From Gordonia hankookensis (lineage in GTDB: Bacteria; Actinomycetota; Actinomycetes; Mycobacteriales; Mycobacteriaceae), in NCBI RefSeq assembly GCF_014673215.1, contig NZ_JACWMS010000001.1, positions 682,001 through 746,000 of the forward strand: a DNA stretch of 64,000 nt, given 5' to 3'. Positions 27,514-38,116 of this stretch are shown here, piece by piece. The position numbers and the translations under genes were made by a program. The notes under the pieces are model-generated. The model had not been told where the DNA came from. It was given only the letters and a program-made list of their open reading frames with translations, and made no database searches. The first letter of the stretch is position 1. Each line of letters begins with the position of its first letter.

Positions 27514-28433
27514 CGCGCCGCCCCGCTCTCCGAGGTCTGGGCGGATCGATTGAATCCACGTTCGCGAGCCACGTCGGCGAGCAGCTCACGCAGTTGACGG
27601 CGTCCGCGATGCAAGCGTGACATGACGGTGCCGATCGGCGTGTCCATGATCTCGGCGATCTCCTTGTACGGCAGACCCTCCACATCGGCGTAGTACACCG
27701 CCATGCGGAAGTCCTCGGGCAATTCCTGCAGCGCTGCCTTGATGTCGTCGTCCGGCAGGGCGTCGAGCGCCTCGATCTCGGCCGACCGCAAGCCGGTCGA
27801 GGTGTGCTCGGCAGTGGCGGCGAGCTGCCAGTCGGTGATCTCGTCAGTCGGGTACTGCGCGGGCTGCCGCTGCTTCTTGCGATAGCCGTTGATGTAGGTG
27901 TTGGTGAGGATCCGGTACAGCCAGGCCTTCAGGTTGGTGCCCTCGCGGAACGAGGAGAAGGCCGAGAACGCCTTGACGTACGTCTCCTGGACCAAGTCTT
28001 CGGCATCGGCCGGATTGCGCGTCATCCGGAGCGCCGCACCGTACATCTGGTCGAGCAGCGGCAACGCATCGCGCTCGAAACGTTCGGTGATGGCCTCGGG
28101 CGACTCGCCCGGATCGGCGCGGCGCGGCGCCTGTGACCCGGCACCGGCGGACTTCGATGCCGACTCGGACGCTTTCGCCTGGGCCGGCTCTGCCCGGTCG
28201 ATGTCCTGGGGCGGCTGATCCTGTGAATCGGGTTCGACCACTACGATCCCTTCGGTGACGGCATGCGCGGAGAGAATGCCCGCAGCCGGCGTGACCTCAC
28301 GGGACGCCGGCACGGTCTTTCCGCTGTCGGTCCAGCTTACCGATGCCTTCGCGGTCGCGAGGCCGCGCGGGTCGACGGCCTCGGCGAACCTGTCGTGAAC
28401 CGCTGGAGTGGGTGCGAGCAAGCCGGTGGTCAT
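27510..28433 (-). CDS. sigH: Stress sigma factor SigH
   Basis: ECF sigma factor of 307 residues controlling the thiol-oxidative and heat stress response. Region 2 is [31 protein letters not shown], followed by [21 protein letters not shown], and region 4 by [28 protein letters not shown], near-identical to Rv3223c. M. tuberculosis SigH has 216 residues, so there is an Ala-rich extension of about 90. The start is ATG at 28433, with GAAGGAAGG 12 bases upstream. An internal GTG at 28241 has GAAGGGAT at better spacing and would give 243 residues; both forms may exist. A SigH-type promoter lies upstream. Confidence 0.93.
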   Translation of the reverse strand: MTTGLLAPTPAVHDRFAEAVDPRGLATAKASVSWTDSGKTVPASREVTPAAGILSAHAVTEGIVVVEPDSQDQPPQDIDRAEPAQAKASESASKSAGAGSQAPRRADPGESPEAITERFERDALPLLDQMYGAALRMTRNPADAEDLVQETYVKAFSAFSSFREGTNLKAWLYRILTNTYINGYRKKQRQPAQYPTDEITDWQLAATAEHTSTGLRSAEIEALDALPDDDIKAALQELPEDFRMAVYYADVEGLPYKEIAEIMDTPIGTVMSRLHRGRRQLRELLADVARERGFNRSAQTSESGAAR

Positions 28434-28518
28434 CAGGCTGATCGACCTTCCTTCGGAGTCGGGAGAGTGCAGTGGTCGCGGCGACGACACGGCTCTCGCC
28501 TTCGTCGCCAACCCTGTC

Positions 28519-28544
28519 AACAGACGCACCGCGACAAATGTTCC
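28519..28544 (-). promoter_or_regulatory. SigH-type promoter upstream of sigH
   Basis: On the minus strand GGAACA (28544-28539), 17 bases, then GTT (28521-28519). This fits the SigH/SigR consensus GGAAYA-N16-18-GTT and suggests autoregulation of sigH-rshA, as known in mycobacteria and Streptomyces. Predicted start of transcription is near 28511. Confidence 0.65.
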
Positions 28545-28590
28545 AGAACGACCGATGCGTTTCGGTCCCGACCAGGAAGGAGGCGATCGA

Positions 28591-29088
28591 ATGGCAGCGA
28601 CTCCGGCGGTCAGGGCGCTCGAACGCGCAGGCATCGACCACGCCGTACACCGATACCCGCACGATCCGCGCAGCGACTCCTACGGCGACGAAGCCGTTGC
28701 CGCTCTCGGTGACGGTCTCGGCGTCCACGCCGATCAGATATTCAAGACGCTGGTCATCGACATCGCAGGCACACTCGCCGTGGCCGTGGTCCCGGTACCG
28801 CGGCGTCTGTCGCTCAAAGCGGCCGCCGCCGCATTGGCGGAGGCGACCTCCGGTGGCACCAAGGCACGGATGGCCGACGAGAAATCGGTGACCCGCGCGA
28901 CCGGTTACGTCCTCGGCGGGGTCTCACCGATAGGTCAGCGGACGCTGCTGCCCACGGTGGTGGACCGGACGGCGCTCGACTGGCCGGAGGTCTTCTGCAG
29001 CGCCGGGCGACGTGGTCTGGAGGTGTCACTGGCGCCGGCAGACCTGATCTCCGTCATCGGTGCCGTCGTGGCCGACGTCGCGACCTGA
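28591..29088 (+). CDS. YbaK/EbsC family aminoacyl-tRNA deacylase
   Basis: Editing-domain protein of 165 residues of the YbaK type, which removes Cys mischarged on tRNA(Pro). Conserved parts are [14 protein letters not shown]-like ([14 protein letters not shown]), the catalytic Lys of [23 protein letters not shown], and [25 protein letters not shown] lies 8 bases before the ATG at 28591; ATG at 28555 is an upstream alternative. It is divergent from sigH. Confidence 0.9.
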   Translation: MAATPAVRALERAGIDHAVHRYPHDPRSDSYGDEAVAALGDGLGVHADQIFKTLVIDIAGTLAVAVVPVPRRLSLKAAAAALAEATSGGTKARMADEKSVTRATGYVLGGVSPIGQRTLLPTVVDRTALDWPEVFCSAGRRGLEVSLAPADLISVIGAVVADVAT

Positions 29089-29140
29089 CGCCGCGCGCAG
29101 ACGAGCACACCGTCTCCGGTCGCGTGACAGCATGGAGACC

Positions 29141-29977
29141 ATGTGCGGACGTTATGCGGTGACCACCGACCCGGCGAAGCTCGCCGCGGAGATCGATGCG
29201 ATCAACGAAGTCCCGGTCCCCCTGGACCCGGGCAGCGGCTCAGGTCGCGCCGAGGACTCGTCCACGGCCGAACCGGTCGCTGCGGAGTCTGCCGACAGCG
29301 AGCCGGCCGCTACCGACAAAACCACTCGGCGGGCGCCCGGCGCGAACTACAACGTGGCCCCGACCAGCACCGTGATGACCGTGGTGAAACGCCACTCCCC
29401 CGACCATCCCGACGACGAACCCGCCTTGCGCATCCGCGCGATGCGCTGGGGTCTGGTACCGCCCTGGGCGAAGGAGGTCGGCAAGGGTCCGCTCCTGTTC
29501 AACGCCCGTGCGGAGAGTGCAGCCGAGAAGAGCTCGTTCCGTACGTCGGTCAAATCCAAGCGCTGTCTGGTCCCGATGGACGGCTGGTACGAGTGGAAGA
29601 AAGGGCCGGCCGACGCCAAGGGCAGGCCGACGAAGGTGCCGTTCTTCATGTCACCGCACGACGGCACCCGGTTGTTCATGGCGGGCCTGTGGTCGGTGTG
29701 GCGGCCGAAGGGCGCGTCGAAGGAGGAGCCTCCGCTGCTGAGCTGTTCGATCCTCACCACCGATGCCGTCGGTCAGCTGCGCGACGTACACGACCGGATG
29801 CCACTGATCATGCCGTTCGCGCAGTGGGACCAGTGGCTCGATCCCGACCACACCGCACCCGAGGATCTCTTCGCACCACCGACCGAAGAGATCGCGGACG
29901 CCATCGAGATCCGTGAGGTCGCACCGCTGGTCAACCGGGTCGCCAACAATGGGCCGGAGCTCCTCGAACCCGTGTGA
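29141..29977 (+). CDS. SRAP/HMCES-like DNA-protein crosslink protein (YedK family)
   Basis: SOS response-associated peptidase family protein of 278 residues (Rv3226c-like). It binds abasic sites in single-stranded DNA through Cys2, exposed after Met removal; the start MCGRYAVTT places Cys directly after Met, which decides ATG at 29141. Other active-site parts are FNARAESAAEKSSFR, the Glu in DGWYEWKK, and the His in VHDRMPLIMP. An insert of about 40 residues, rich in Ala/Ser/Asp/Glu, follows residue 26 before NYNVAPTSTV. It follows the YbaK gene by 52 bases. Confidence 0.93.
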   Translation: MCGRYAVTTDPAKLAAEIDAINEVPVPLDPGSGSGRAEDSSTAEPVAAESADSEPAATDKTTRRAPGANYNVAPTSTVMTVVKRHSPDHPDDEPALRIRAMRWGLVPPWAKEVGKGPLLFNARAESAAEKSSFRTSVKSKRCLVPMDGWYEWKKGPADAKGRPTKVPFFMSPHDGTRLFMAGLWSVWRPKGASKEEPPLLSCSILTTDAVGQLRDVHDRMPLIMPFAQWDQWLDPDHTAPEDLFAPPTEEIADAIEIREVAPLVNRVANNGPELLEPV

Positions 29978-29983
29978 GGCCGC

Positions 29984-31012
29984 TCAGTCCGGGACCAGCA
30001 CGGCGGCGCCGTCGAATCGTCCCGCCTCGAGGTCGCTCAGCGCGTGATCTGCTTCCGACAGTGGATAGGTATGGGTGGTGGGGGTGATGCCGTATCGCGC
30101 CGCCAGTCGCAGGAATTCGTGGCCGTCGTTCCGGGTATTGGCGGTTACTGATCGGATCTCCTTCTCGTAGAACAGTTCCCGCTCGTAGTTCAAAACCGGG
30201 ACATCGGACAGGTGGATGCCGGCGATGGCGAGGACCCCACCGCGATCGAGTGCCCGCATCGCGACCGGGACCAGTTCGCCGACGGGCGCGAAGGTGATCG
30301 CCGCATCCAGCGGCTCAGGCGGGCCGTCGGCCGGGTCGCCTGCCGAGGCCGCACCCAGGGCGAGCGCGAGTTCCCGCGCAGGGCCGGCCCGCGTCATGAC
30401 ATGCACGCGCGCACCCAGGGCGACGGCGAGCTGGGCACACAGATGAGCGCTCGCACCGAAACCGTAGAGCCCGAGTGTCGGCGGCACCGTCAACGTGATG
30501 TCGTCGGACCCGGCCACCGTACCGGCCCGCTTCAGCGCCCGATACCCGATGATGCCCGCGCACAACAGGGGTGCCGCGGCGACGCTGTCGAGGCCGTCGG
30601 GGATCCGGTAGGCGAACCCCGCAGGTACCGTCGTATACTGCGCGTATCCGCCGTCGGCATCCCATCCCGTATACGACGAGGCGGGACAGAGGTTCTCGGC
30701 GCCGCGTCGACAGTAGGAGCACGTCCCATCGGTGCTGCGCAGCCACGCCACCCCCACGCGATCGCCCACTGCGAATCCCGTGGTGTCCGCACCGAGTGCG
30801 ACGACCTCCCCGACCACTTCGTGACCGGGTGTGACCTGCTGCCGATGAACCGGGAGATCACCTTCGGCGACATGCAGATCGGTGCGGCAGACCCCACACG
30901 CGAGTACCCCGACCAACAGTTCGCCCGCGGCCGGATCGGGTGTCGGCTTCTCCACCAGCCGCAACGGGTGTTCGCCGATCGGCCCCGGCCGGATGACCGC
31001 CCACGCGCGCAT
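29984..31012 (-). CDS. Zinc-dependent alcohol dehydrogenase family protein
   Basis: Medium-chain dehydrogenase of 342 residues. Catalytic zinc ligands are in [13 protein letters not shown] and GHEVVGEVV. The structural zinc loop reads [15 protein letters not shown], with three of the usual four Cys. The coenzyme domain has [11 protein letters not shown]. It begins 31 bases after the monooxygenase stop on the same strand, so the two may act in sequence: alcohol to ketone, then ketone to ester. The 3' end faces the SRAP gene with a 6-base gap. Substrate unknown. Confidence 0.87.
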   Translation of the reverse strand: MRAWAVIRPGPIGEHPLRLVEKPTPDPAAGELLVGVLACGVCRTDLHVAEGDLPVHRQQVTPGHEVVGEVVALGADTTGFAVGDRVGVAWLRSTDGTCSYCRRGAENLCPASSYTGWDADGGYAQYTTVPAGFAYRIPDGLDSVAAAPLLCAGIIGYRALKRAGTVAGSDDITLTVPPTLGLYGFGASAHLCAQLAVALGARVHVMTRAGPARELALALGAASAGDPADGPPEPLDAAITFAPVGELVPVAMRALDRGGVLAIAGIHLSDVPVLNYERELFYEKEIRSVTANTRNDGHEFLRLAARYGITPTTHTYPLSEADHALSDLEAGRFDGAAVLVPD

Positions 31013-31043
31013 GTGGCCAGGATAGGACGATTCGGGTCGATGC

Positions 31044-32522
31044 TCAGCTGTAACGGTAGGCGTCGACGGGAAAACGTTCCATCTGACGCAGGGTGCTCAG
31101 GGTCGAGTTGGGACGCAGCAGCGCGGCCTCACCGTGCTGATTGAAGTAGTAGCTACGCGCCGACGCGCAGTTGCCGTTGTAGAACACCGACGACTGCAGG
31201 TTGTCGGTGACCTCCGCGAGGAACCTGTCGTTCGCATCCGTGGTGACCTCGAAGGTCGTTGCGCCGCGGCGTTTCAACTCACCGAACAGGCGACGCATGT
31301 GCTTCATCTGACCTTCGATGGTCGTGAAGTACGACAGGCCACTGTAGGAATAAGGACTGTTGAGCGACAACAGATTCGGGAACGCCGGGACGGTGATTCC
31401 CTCGTAGGCCTGAAAACGGTTGTCCCGCCACCACTTCCCCAGATCCCTGCCGTCCCGGCCGATGATCTGGAACGCCGGGAAGTTGACGTCCCACAGATTG
31501 AAGCCGGTGGCCAGCACGAGAGTGTCGACGAGGACCTTCTCGCCGTCGGCGGTCACGATCCCGTCGGGTTCGACGCGCTCGATCGAGCTCGTCTGCAACG
31601 AGACGTTGGGCTTGTTGAAAGTGCGGAAGTACGTGTTGGAGAACGTCGGACGCTTGCAGCCGAAATCGTAGGACGGCGTCAGCGCCCGCCGGGTCGCGCG
31701 ATCGCGCACCTGAGCACGCAAGTGCGCCTTGGCGACGAGCGCCGCGAGGCGATTGCCGGGCTTGGCCTGTCTGAAGTGCAGCACCCCGAACACCATGAGC
31801 GCCTCGAGCAGGGAGGTGTTGACCATTCGCGCGATCCGTTGGGTGAACGGCACCCTGGCGAAGATCTTCTGCGCACCGGGCGGGATCGCGAAATCGAGCT
31901 TGGGCACCACCCAGATGGGCGTCCGCTGGAAGACGGTCAACTCATCTGCGCGCTCGGCGATCTCGGGGATGAGCTGCACCGCGGTCGCGCCGGTACCGAT
32001 GATCGCGGCACGCTCACCGGCGAACTCGTGGCCGTCCTCCCACGCGGTGGTGTGGATGATGGTGCCCGCGAAGGAGTCGATCCCGGGAAAGTCGGGCGTA
32101 TGGGGCTGTGAGAGGAACCCGGTCGCGGTGACGAAATACCGACACGTACGCACTCCGCTCCCGGTGGTCACCCGCCAGAGCTGTTCGGAATCGTCCCATT
32201 CCGCCGTCCGGACGACCGTGCCGAACTCCATGTGCCGCTTGAGGTCGTACTTGTCTGCGACGTGCTCGGCATACTGTTTGAGCTCGACACCGGGTGCGAA
32301 CAGCCGCGACCAGTACGGATTGGGCTCGAACGAATACGAATAGGTCACCGATGCGATGTCGACCGCGAGGCCCGGGTAGTGGTTGACGTGCCATGTCCCG
32401 CCGAGATCGTCCTCTCGTTCGAGAATGGCGATGTCGTCGATCCCCAGGCGCTTCAGCTCGATTGCGGCACCCATGCCACCGAACCCCGCACCGACGATCA
32501 CCACGTCATGATCTGGCCGCAT
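31044..32522 (-). CDS. Flavin-containing Baeyer-Villiger-type monooxygenase
   Basis: Class B flavoprotein monooxygenase of 492 residues that inserts one oxygen atom using FAD and NADPH. The FAD site is [18 protein letters not shown] near the N-terminus. The class fingerprint [11 protein letters not shown] fits FxGxxxHTxxW near residue 155, followed by the NADPH site [10 protein letters not shown]. The start ATG at 32522 has GGGAG 7 bases upstream; a GTG two codons earlier is less well placed. It lies between an ATP-grasp gene and an alcohol dehydrogenase on the same strand. EthA-like enzymes share this organisation. Confidence 0.9.
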   Translation of the reverse strand: MRPDHDVVIVGAGFGGMGAAIELKRLGIDDIAILEREDDLGGTWHVNHYPGLAVDIASVTYSYSFEPNPYWSRLFAPGVELKQYAEHVADKYDLKRHMEFGTVVRTAEWDDSEQLWRVTTGSGVRTCRYFVTATGFLSQPHTPDFPGIDSFAGTIIHTTAWEDGHEFAGERAAIIGTGATAVQLIPEIAERADELTVFQRTPIWVVPKLDFAIPPGAQKIFARVPFTQRIARMVNTSLLEALMVFGVLHFRQAKPGNRLAALVAKAHLRAQVRDRATRRALTPSYDFGCKRPTFSNTYFRTFNKPNVSLQTSSIERVEPDGIVTADGEKVLVDTLVLATGFNLWDVNFPAFQIIGRDGRDLGKWWRDNRFQAYEGITVPAFPNLLSLNSPYSYSGLSYFTTIEGQMKHMRRLFGELKRRGATTFEVTTDANDRFLAEVTDNLQSSVFYNGNCASARSYYFNQHGEAALLRPNSTLSTLRQMERFPVDAYRYS

Positions 32523-32647
32523 GTCCACTCCCGTGTGACGTCAGAGGGACGTCGTCCCCAGAGTTACTGTTACGCGAGACACACTAACCGCCCATCCGCT
32601 CTGTGACCAGGGTCCGGCGCCGCGCGACCGATCCGCGCGTGCGGGAC

Positions 32648-33847
32648 TCAGCCGATCGCCGAGCCGTCCCACGACACATCGAAGAACTGTGTCGCCATCA
32701 GCTGCTCACGAGTGTTGCGATCGATGCCGAGTTCCTTGCGGTAGTGCAGCACGTGCTGAAGAGACAGCGCCGAGTACAAGAGCGGCAGGCGGTCACCCTT
32801 CTGGTCGTACACGCCGGTGGCGCCGCGCGTCGCCACGAGGTCGGTGTGCAGGTGACGGGGGTGCTTCAGGACATCGCGGAGCACCGCCGCAGTGATCATC
32901 TTCTTGCGTCCGGGCGGAACGACGACGAGTCCGGCGGGGTCGAAGAGCGCGGTGGCGAACTCGTCGGCGGTCGCAACGGTGCAGCCCGCAGTCGGCCGGG
33001 GGTTGCATTCGACCATGTGGTGTACACCATCGCCGGTCATCAGATAGTCGAAGCTGAGCTGCCCGTGCCAGTTCAGCGCTCGTGCCACGGTCTGCGCCGT
33101 GGCAAGCGATTCGGGTGACTCGACCGACTCGAAGACGATGCCGCCGCGGTTGTCGATCGCGAGTGGATGTTCGTAACACGAGTGCAGGACCACCTCGCCG
33201 TGGTGGACCACACTCCAACTGCAGCGATCGACGCCCTTCAGGTACTCCTGCACCAGCCACGAGTCCTCGGGGGTCGGATGGATCTCATCGAGGTCGGTCT
33301 CACCCGCGAGCGGACCGGAATTGGTGATCACGTCCAGACCACCACGCCCGAACGCCGCCCGGGCGAACCACGCATCCCACCGCCCGACGGCCGCCCGCAG
33401 TTCGTCGGCCGACGTGGCCGTGATCGACTCCGCCACGGGCAGTCCGAGGTCCCGGCACAGACCTGCGAACGAGACCTTGTCGTGCACCCTCGCCAAGACG
33501 TCGAACGAGGGGAAGAACAGCTCAAGGTCCGGCCTGCCCGCCGCGAGCCGATCGCGATGCGCGGCAAGGTAGAACACCTCCTCGAACATCGGCAGGAGCC
33601 AGGTGATATCGAATCTGTCCAGTGTGTCGATGACGGCCACGAGGAATTCCTCGGTGTGCTGTGTCGGGGCGGGTACCTCGACATGCCGGTGGGCACCGCG
33701 CGAGTGACTGCCCGGCGATGCCGAGAAGGTGTCGGCGGCAGTGACCTCGTGACCGGTGACCCCGAGCTTGTGGATCTCGTCGACGGCGAAGGGCATCCGG
33801 GACGTGGTGGCGAGGACACGTTCGACTGACGTGGCGGGACCGTCCAT
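32648..33847 (-). CDS. ATP-grasp domain protein of unknown substrate
   Basis: Protein of 399 residues with an ATP-grasp fold related to carboxylase and carbamoyl-phosphate synthase-type ligases. The N-terminal part (VERVLATTSRMPFAVDEI, TWLLPMFEEVFYLA) resembles a Rossmann pre-ATP domain. ATP-binding parts include ARAAFGRGGLDVI and DSWLVQEYLKGVD, and metal ligands lie in FDYLMTGDGVHHMVECNPRPTAG. Such enzymes join a carboxylate to an amine or thiol through acyl phosphate. It starts 85 bases from a divergent MFS gene and leads toward the monooxygenase 125 bases downstream. I cannot name the product. Confidence 0.8.
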   Translation of the reverse strand: MDGPATSVERVLATTSRMPFAVDEIHKLGVTGHEVTAADTFSASPGSHSRGAHRHVEVPAPTQHTEEFLVAVIDTLDRFDITWLLPMFEEVFYLAAHRDRLAAGRPDLELFFPSFDVLARVHDKVSFAGLCRDLGLPVAESITATSADELRAAVGRWDAWFARAAFGRGGLDVITNSGPLAGETDLDEIHPTPEDSWLVQEYLKGVDRCSWSVVHHGEVVLHSCYEHPLAIDNRGGIVFESVESPESLATAQTVARALNWHGQLSFDYLMTGDGVHHMVECNPRPTAGCTVATADEFATALFDPAGLVVVPPGRKKMITAAVLRDVLKHPRHLHTDLVATRGATGVYDQKGDRLPLLYSALSLQHVLHYRKELGIDRNTREQLMATQFFDVSWDGSAIG

Positions 33848-33931
33848 CGACCGACCGTATCCAACCCGGTGTCACCACGCTGGGCGGACGCGAATCATCG
33901 GCCCCGGCGAACGCACTCGTGATGAGGAATA

Positions 33932-35191
33932 GTGTCCGAGGTGATGATGCTGGGTAGGGATATGCGCAACGGACACCCGCGATCGCCCCGCGACGCCGCG
34001 GGCGTACGCGCATTCGTGTCCGCGGTCTGCGCGTTCGCCGTGGTCATGCTCGGGACCACGCTGCCCACTCCCCTCTACGCCATCTACTCCGGAGAACTCG
34101 GTTTCGGGGTGACGACCACGACCGTCATCTTCGCGATCTACGCGGCGGGTGTGATCGCCGCGCTGATCATCTTCGGACGCTGGTCCGACGTGGTGGGCCG
34201 CCGGCCGCTCCTGGTCGCCGGGGCGCTGTTCTCGGTCGCCAGCGCAATTGTGTTCATCACCGCAGGTCCCGTCTGGCAACTCATGATCGGACGCGTCCTG
34301 TCCGGACTCTCCGCGGGCATCTATGCCGGCGCGGCAACCGCCGCCGTGATCGAACTGGCACCACCCGGTTGGCGGCAGCGCGCGCCTGCGATAGCGACCG
34401 CTGCCAACATCGGCGGACTGGGGCTCGGGCCGCTGATCGCAGGGCTCCTCGCCCAGTTCGCGCCCGCGCCGCTGCATCTGCCGTTCGCCATCGACCTCGT
34501 GCTCCTCGTACCGGTCCTGGTCGGGATCTGGCTGATCACAGAGCCCGTCGAGGTCAAGCCGGGAGCGAGGCTCTCGGTGCAACGGCTGTCGGTGCCGCCG
34601 GAGGTACGCGGGGTGTTCCTCCGCGCGTCGATCGCAGCCTTCGCGGGATTCGCCGTGATGGGCACCTTCACCGGTGTGACGCCGTCGTTCATCTCGCACA
34701 TCCTCGGCATCGACAGCCATGCAGTTGCCGGCGCCGTCGTCGCAGTGCTGTTCTTGTCGTCGGCGGTCACCCAGATCGCCGGACGCGGCTACCCCACCGA
34801 GCGTGCGCTGGTCGCGGGCTGTGCGATCCTGGTGGCGGGCACCCTGGTCCTGATCGTCGGCCTCCTTGCGTCATCGCTCGCCGCGCTGATCACCGGGGCC
34901 GTCGTCTGCGGTATCGGACAGGGACTCTCGTTCAGCAAAGGCCTCGCTGCCGTGGTCGCGGCCAGCCCTGCCGACCGGCGCGCAGAGGTCACCTCGACGT
35001 ACTTCGTGGTCGCCTACGTCGCCATCTCGATTCCCATCGTCGGCGAGGGAATCGCAGCCTCACACTGGGGATTGCGGACATCTGGCGTGGTGTTCAACGT
35101 CGCGGTTGCCGTGCTGGCGCTGCTTGCGCTCGTTTTGACCATGGTCGCGGTGGCCCGGTCCCGGCGCACCGACGACGCCCCCTCGACCTAG
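33932..35191 (+). CDS. MFS transporter
   Basis: Major facilitator of 419 residues with about 12 helices. Helix 1 is FVSAVCAFAVVMLGTTLPTP, and the loop 2-3 signature is GRWSDVVGRRPLLVAG. Several starts are possible: GTG at 33932 (GAGGA 5 bases upstream), ATG at 33944 or ATG at 33962. It is divergent from the ATP-grasp gene, and such pairs often encode synthesis and export of a small molecule; this is inference. The 3' end faces malQ with a 6-base gap. Confidence 0.83.
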   Translation: MSEVMMLGRDMRNGHPRSPRDAAGVRAFVSAVCAFAVVMLGTTLPTPLYAIYSGELGFGVTTTTVIFAIYAAGVIAALIIFGRWSDVVGRRPLLVAGALFSVASAIVFITAGPVWQLMIGRVLSGLSAGIYAGAATAAVIELAPPGWRQRAPAIATAANIGGLGLGPLIAGLLAQFAPAPLHLPFAIDLVLLVPVLVGIWLITEPVEVKPGARLSVQRLSVPPEVRGVFLRASIAAFAGFAVMGTFTGVTPSFISHILGIDSHAVAGAVVAVLFLSSAVTQIAGRGYPTERALVAGCAILVAGTLVLIVGLLASSLAALITGAVVCGIGQGLSFSKGLAAVVAASPADRRAEVTSTYFVVAYVAISIPIVGEGIAASHWGLRTSGVVFNVAVAVLALLALVLTMVAVARSRRTDDAPST

Positions 35192-35197
35192 CCGACA

Positions 35198-37350
35198 TCA
35201 CAGGTCGCCATAGCCGACTCCGGCGTCGTTCAGCGCCGCGACGAGACTCGCGAAACGGGCGTTGCCTGCGAGATCTTCTACGAGTACCGGATCGCCGTGG
35301 TCGTCGGCGAGCGGAATACACCAGTTCGGATACTGCGCCGACCCGGTGCCGGGCTGGTTCTGGATGCGTCGCTCCCCCACGGCGTCGACGAGTGCGACAC
35401 CCAGGAGTGCCGACGGAGTGGCGGCGACGAGCCGGTAGAGCGCCTCGACCGTTCGCTGGTCCGTGAGCGGAGTCCCGTCCTGCAGCAGGCCACGGTCGCG
35501 CGCCAGCGCCAGCACGGCGTCGCGCTCACGCTCGTCGCGCGCCCGTTCGGCTTCCTCGCCGGTCTCCAACAGACCCAGCCGGGAACGCAATTCGATGTGA
35601 TCCCCGGCGAGATAGCCGACGGTCGGCGGAAGGTCGTGCGTCGTCACGGACGTCAGGCAGAGCTGTCGATACTTTTCCGGGGGGATGGCACCGTCGGGAC
35701 CGTGTTCGAACCAGAGGATCGATGTACCGAGAATCCCTCTCTGCGCCAACGCATCCTGGACATGATGCTCGAAGACTCCGAGATCCTCCCCGATCACCAC
35801 GGCGTCGGCCCGCTCGGCTTCCAACGCCAGGATGCCGATGAGCGCATCGTGGTCGTACCGGACATAGGTGCCGTCGGCCGGTCCCATGCCATCCGGAATC
35901 CACCACAGTCGGAACAACCCGAGGATGTGGTCGACGCGCAACCCCCCGGCATGCCGAAGAACCGTCCGGAGCATGTCCCGGTACGGCGCATAGCCGGCCT
36001 CGGCCAGCCGCCGGGATGCCACGGCGGCTGATCCCAGCCCTGACCCTGCTGATTGAAGCCGTCCGGAGGCGCGCCGACCGTGGCTCCGCGCGCCAGGACG
36101 TCGCCGAGCATCCAGACATCGGCGCCGTGCCGGGCCACCCCGACCGCCAGGTCGGCGATGATCCCGATGTCCATCCCTGCCGAGCGCGCTGCCCGCTGCG
36201 CCTCGGCCAGCTGCTGGTCGCAGATCCACTGCAGCCAGGTGTAGAACTCGACCCGGTCCGCCAGGCGATGACGCTGTTGTTTGACAAAGGCCTTGTCCTG
36301 CAGATGCTCGGACCATCTCGGATCATCCGGCGCGTATCGCTCGGTCAATGCGCACCAGGTCGCGAACCTGCGTAGGCCCTTGCCCTCGCGTGTGCGGAAC
36401 GCGCGGTACTCGGCCGCCCGGGCCTCATCCAGCGGTTGCCGATGAATGAGCTCGAGGATCGACATCTTGGCGCGGAAGGACTTGTTGCGCTTGATTTTCC
36501 GTGGATTCACGTTGTCGTCGAGGAAATCCCGGCCAAGGGCGCGCAGCTTCTTGGCCACGCTCTTGTCCAGACCGGACAGCTCGGGGATGTCGGTCACGCG
36601 GATGTAGAGCGGGTTGACGAATCGACGGGTCACCGGCAGGTAGGGCGACGCCTCGATGGGCGCGTGCGGCTGCGCGGCGTGCAACGGATTGACCTGCACG
36701 AAATCCGCGCCGTAACTGCTCGCCGCCACTTCGCAGATCTGGGCGAGATCGGCGAAGTCGCCGACTCCCCACGATCGGGCCGATCTCGTCGAATAGAGCT
36801 GGACGGCCAGCCCCCACCGCTTGCGACCGGTCAGCCGTGCCGCAGTGGACAACCGTCGCGGCGTGACGATCAGTGGACGCCGGGCGGTCACCTCCGACAC
36901 GGGGTCGAGCGCGTGCAGCGTGTGATAGCCGGGTGTCAGATCACGCGGGACCTCGAATGTCGCACGGCCGACCAGGATCTCGTCGACCACACGGGGCTCC
37001 ACCCAGACATCGACCTGGGACGGGTGCGCGTCACCACCGTCTTCCGTGGTGATCCACACGTGCACGGGATTCCAGTGCGGGACATGGACGACGAACGTCG
37101 ACCCGGACCCCTCGGTGGACACCGTCACGGGCGGGAGCATCATGCGCCACGGTTCGTCGTCGAGAGCGGCATGCGCCGTGGCGATCTCGTCGGCCGAACC
37201 GGCTGCGAAGCCCAGCGAACCGAGTACCGCGACTATCGTCGCCGAGCTCACCTCGTGATCGAGCTCGTCCCAGCCCACGTAGCTCGTTGCCACACCACAC
37301 CGCCGGGCGAGTCCGGCCAGCTGCCCGCGGGACACATCGTCGGTCGTCAC
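35198..37350 (-). pseudogene. malQ: 4-alpha-glucanotransferase MalQ, frameshifted
   Basis: The enzyme transfers glucan chains in glycogen and maltodextrin metabolism. From the GTG at 37350 one frame encodes the N-terminal 445 residues through GFNQQGQGWDQPPWHP. The conserved continuation RRLAEAGYAPYRDML is in another frame and runs to 35198. A single missing C in the minus-strand run at 36013-36015 (CATCCCGG, expected CATCCCCGG) explains the shift; adding it gives about 718 residues, the normal family length. All catalytic acids lie after the shift: Asp in GGLRVDHI, Glu in VIGEDLG and Asp in TTHDLPP. Either the gene is broken or the base is a sequencing error. Confidence 0.9.
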
Positions 37351-37489
37351 GCCAGCATCGTCTCAGGGTTCGGGCCGGAGCGCGCGTCATCGCCGCTCTG
37401 CGGGCAACCGTCGAATCGCTCCGCTAATGTGATCGCCATCACCACAACCGGTGGGCGCAGGCGGGGCCCACCGAATCGAAAGGGACATC

Positions 37490-38104
37490 ATGGCCGACAC
37501 CCTGACGCTCGACCCCACCACCACCGCTCTCGTTCTCATCGAATTCCAGAACGAGTTCACCAGCGACGGCGGCGTCTTGCACGATGCCGTCTCCGAGGTG
37601 ATGGACAAGACCGGAATGCTCGCGAACACCGTCACGCTGGTCGAGAAGGCCCGCGACGCGGGTGTGACGATCATGCACGCCCCGATCACCTTCGCACCGG
37701 GCTATGGCGAACTCACGCGACATCCGTACGGGATCCTCAAAGGTGTCGTCGACGGCAATGCGTTCGTCAAGGACTCGTGGGGTGCGACGATCGTCGACGA
37801 CCTCACCCCGGCCGACGGCGACATCGTCATCGAGGGCAAGCGCGGACTGGACACCTTCGCGAGCACCAACCTCGATTTCATCCTGCGCAGCAAAGGCATC
37901 ACCACGATCATCCTCGGCGGATTCCTCACCAACTGCTGTGTGGAATCGACCATGCGATCGGGGTACGAGAACGGGTACCGCGTGATCACGCTGACCGACT
38001 GCACAGCGGCCACATCGGTCGCCGAGCACGACAACGCGATCAGTTTCGATTACCCGATGTTCTCCCAACCGGTGGAGTCGACCGCGGTACTGTCCGCCCT
38101 CTGA
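37490..38104 (+). CDS. Isochorismatase-family cysteine hydrolase
   Basis: Cysteine hydrolase of 204 residues in the isochorismatase/nicotinamidase fold. The nucleophile Cys is in LGGFLTNCCVEST near residue 142, and the catalytic Lys is probably in IEGKRGLDTF. The first triad residue, normally Asp in VIDxQxDF, reads LIEFQNEF, that is Glu. AAAGGG lies 5 bases before the ATG at 37490. The divergent neighbour is malQ. Substrate unknown. Confidence 0.87.
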   Translation: MADTLTLDPTTTALVLIEFQNEFTSDGGVLHDAVSEVMDKTGMLANTVTLVEKARDAGVTIMHAPITFAPGYGELTRHPYGILKGVVDGNAFVKDSWGATIVDDLTPADGDIVIEGKRGLDTFASTNLDFILRSKGITTIILGGFLTNCCVESTMRSGYENGYRVITLTDCTAATSVAEHDNAISFDYPMFSQPVESTAVLSAL

Positions 38105-38116
38105 CCGGAGCTCCGT

